The position numbers and the translations under genes were made by a program. Positions 31,452 to 32,383 of a stretch of DNA of 32,383 nt are shown here, piece after piece; the stretch's first letter is position 1, and each line of letters opens with the position of its first letter. The stretch lies in assembly GCA_027311165.1 (NCBI GenBank), contig DAICZL010000202.1, positions 1 to 32,383 on the forward strand, given 5' to 3'. The stretch is from a bacterium. GTDB lineage: Bacteria > Pseudomonadota > Alphaproteobacteria > Acetobacterales > Acetobacteraceae. A model generated the notes under the pieces. It was not told where the DNA came from, ran no database searches, and saw nothing but the letters and a program-made list of their open reading frames with translations.

Positions 31452-32383
31452 TCATTCCACCGGCAGCACCGTAATCCGCCCCGCGCCCTGGCGAGCGAAC
31501 ACGCCCGGGCGGTACATATCCGCAAGCTCCGCCCCGGGCAGCTCGAACGTGCCGGGCGTGACCGCGCGCAGCCGCACCGCCACGCGAAACGCCGGCTTGT
31601 CGGCCCCCAGCGCGATCACCGCGGCGAACCGGTCATCCGCCGCCGGCTGCGCCTCGGTCTCGCTGAGCTCACCCAGCCACGGCAGCCCCGGGGCGGCGCC
31701 GGCCGAGAACCTGCCGGCGATCTCCCAGCCCGCCGGCAGCCCGTGCAGCAGCAGGGCCCGATGCTCCTGCCCGTCCTCGGCGCGGCCCTCGACCAGCAGC
31801 ACGAACACCGTGTTCTGCTTGAGCTGATCGAGATCGAGCGGGCTGCCATCGAGGTTCAGGAACTGCCGGCTCACCCGCATCTGGCTGCGCGCGGCGGCCG
31901 GCGCCTCGGCCGGCACGCCGGTCACCGACACGATCTGCCACACCGCCTGCTGCCCCAGGTTGCGCGCCGGCACACCGCCCGCCAGCACCGCGGTCACCTG
32001 CGGCGCCGGCGCCAGGGGCTTGCCGTCCAGCGCGATCCGCGCCGGCGCCAGGCCGTGCCCGAGCACGCCCGCGGCGGTCGCCGCCCAGGCCTGCTCCTGG
32101 GTGTTCAGCGCAGCGGCCGACAGCTCCGCACCGGGCAGGCTCTCCAGCAGCCTGCCCAGCCGGTCGGCCAGCAGGCCGCTCTCCTGCAGCAGCACCGCGA
32201 TCGCCAACTGGTCGCGCAGCGCGGTGCCGTAATCCTTTCCCCAGGCCCGCCGCGCCGGGCTGGCCAGGGCGGCGGCGAAGGCGGCCTCGGCCCGGCCGCG
32301 CTCATGGGCCAGCACCAGCGCCGCGCCGAGCTGGGCGCGGGCCAGCGGGGTGGGCAGCTGGTCCAGCCGCTCGGCCAGCACCC
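31452..32383 (-). CDS. alpha-2-macroglobulin family protein, C-terminal part (cut by window edge)
   Basis: The last 310 residues of a longer protein whose 5' part lies beyond the right edge. It shows an Ala/Leu-rich helical stretch (the end of the terpenoid-cyclase-like TED region, LARAQLGAALVLAHERGRAE), followed by segments matching the C-terminal part of bacterial alpha-2-macroglobulins of the YfhM type (WQIVSVTGVP, MRVSRQFLNLDGSPLDL, VFVLLVEGRAED, LLLHGLPAGWEIAGRF, DDRFAAVIALG, VRLRAVTPGTFELPG, AELADMYRPGVFAR). These are large periplasmic lipoproteins thought to trap foreign proteases, often paired with penicillin-binding protein 1C. No pbpC follows here. The stop is at 31452-31454. Confidence 0.85.
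   Translation of the reverse strand, partial: VLAERLDQLPTPLARAQLGAALVLAHERGRAEAAFAAALASPARRAWGKDYGTALRDQLAIAVLLQESGLLADRLGRLLESLPGAELSAAALNTQEQAWAATAAGVLGHGLAPARIALDGKPLAPAPQVTAVLAGGVPARNLGQQAVWQIVSVTGVPAEAPAAARSQMRVSRQFLNLDGSPLDLDQLKQNTVFVLLVEGRAEDGQEHRALLLHGLPAGWEIAGRFSAGAAPGLPWLGELSETEAQPAADDRFAAVIALGADKPAFRVAVRLRAVTPGTFELPGAELADMYRPGVFARQGAGRITVLPVE

Overview
The window is GC-rich bacterial chromosome and reads as an alphaproteobacterium, most likely Acetobacteraceae/Rhodospirillales. The evidence is the very high G+C at third codon positions (which produces long shadow frames opposite real genes), a comF gene divergent from an NDUFAF5/BioC-like methyltransferase, an ArsR-methyltransferase fusion directly upstream of metH, and a REP-like intergenic palindrome pair near the right edge. 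No rRNA, tRNA, CRISPR array, phage or transposase gene was seen.

Layout. 1-2835: comF (minus), a methyltransferase (plus) and a small single-span membrane protein. 2836-7794: an AT-richer leader with an interrupted palindrome, then four consecutive paralogous sulfotransferase-like genes, each with the same short N-terminal module. 7795-12906: a CobW-like fragment (minus) divergent from an ArsR-methyltransferase regulator and full-length cobalamin-dependent methionine synthase metH; a 22-bp palindrome lies in the 39-bp divergent gap.

13348-26330 is the most coherent block, a short-chain amide regulon. On the plus strand it holds amiC (amide sensor), amiR (ANTAR antiterminator), a five-gene urea/amide-type ABC transporter (urtABCDE/fmd-like) and a Ni/Co permease. 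On the minus strand, convergent to these, it holds aliphatic amidase amiE, a CbbQ/NorQ-type AAA+ ATPase (the position of amiB in the known amiEBCRS operon) and a CbbO/NorD-like VWA protein. Both the urtA leader and the amiE leader carry an intrinsic terminator preceded by hairpins with six-base loops fitting the ANTAR pattern (A at 1, G at 4), so AmiR probably antiterminates uptake and hydrolysis together. The amiE reading frame is broken by an amber codon at codon 30, while the rest of the protein and all catalytic residues are intact.

26680-32383: bioY, a Rieske oxygenase, an N-formylglutamate amidohydrolase-like gene, a long non-coding gap with a candidate small RNA (minus) and a 13-bp tandem repeat, a secreted lytic transglycosylase, a REP-like palindrome pair, and the C-terminal part of an alpha-2-macroglobulin-type protein cut by the right edge.

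Functional assignments come from motifs and remembered family features read by eye; no database search was possible.
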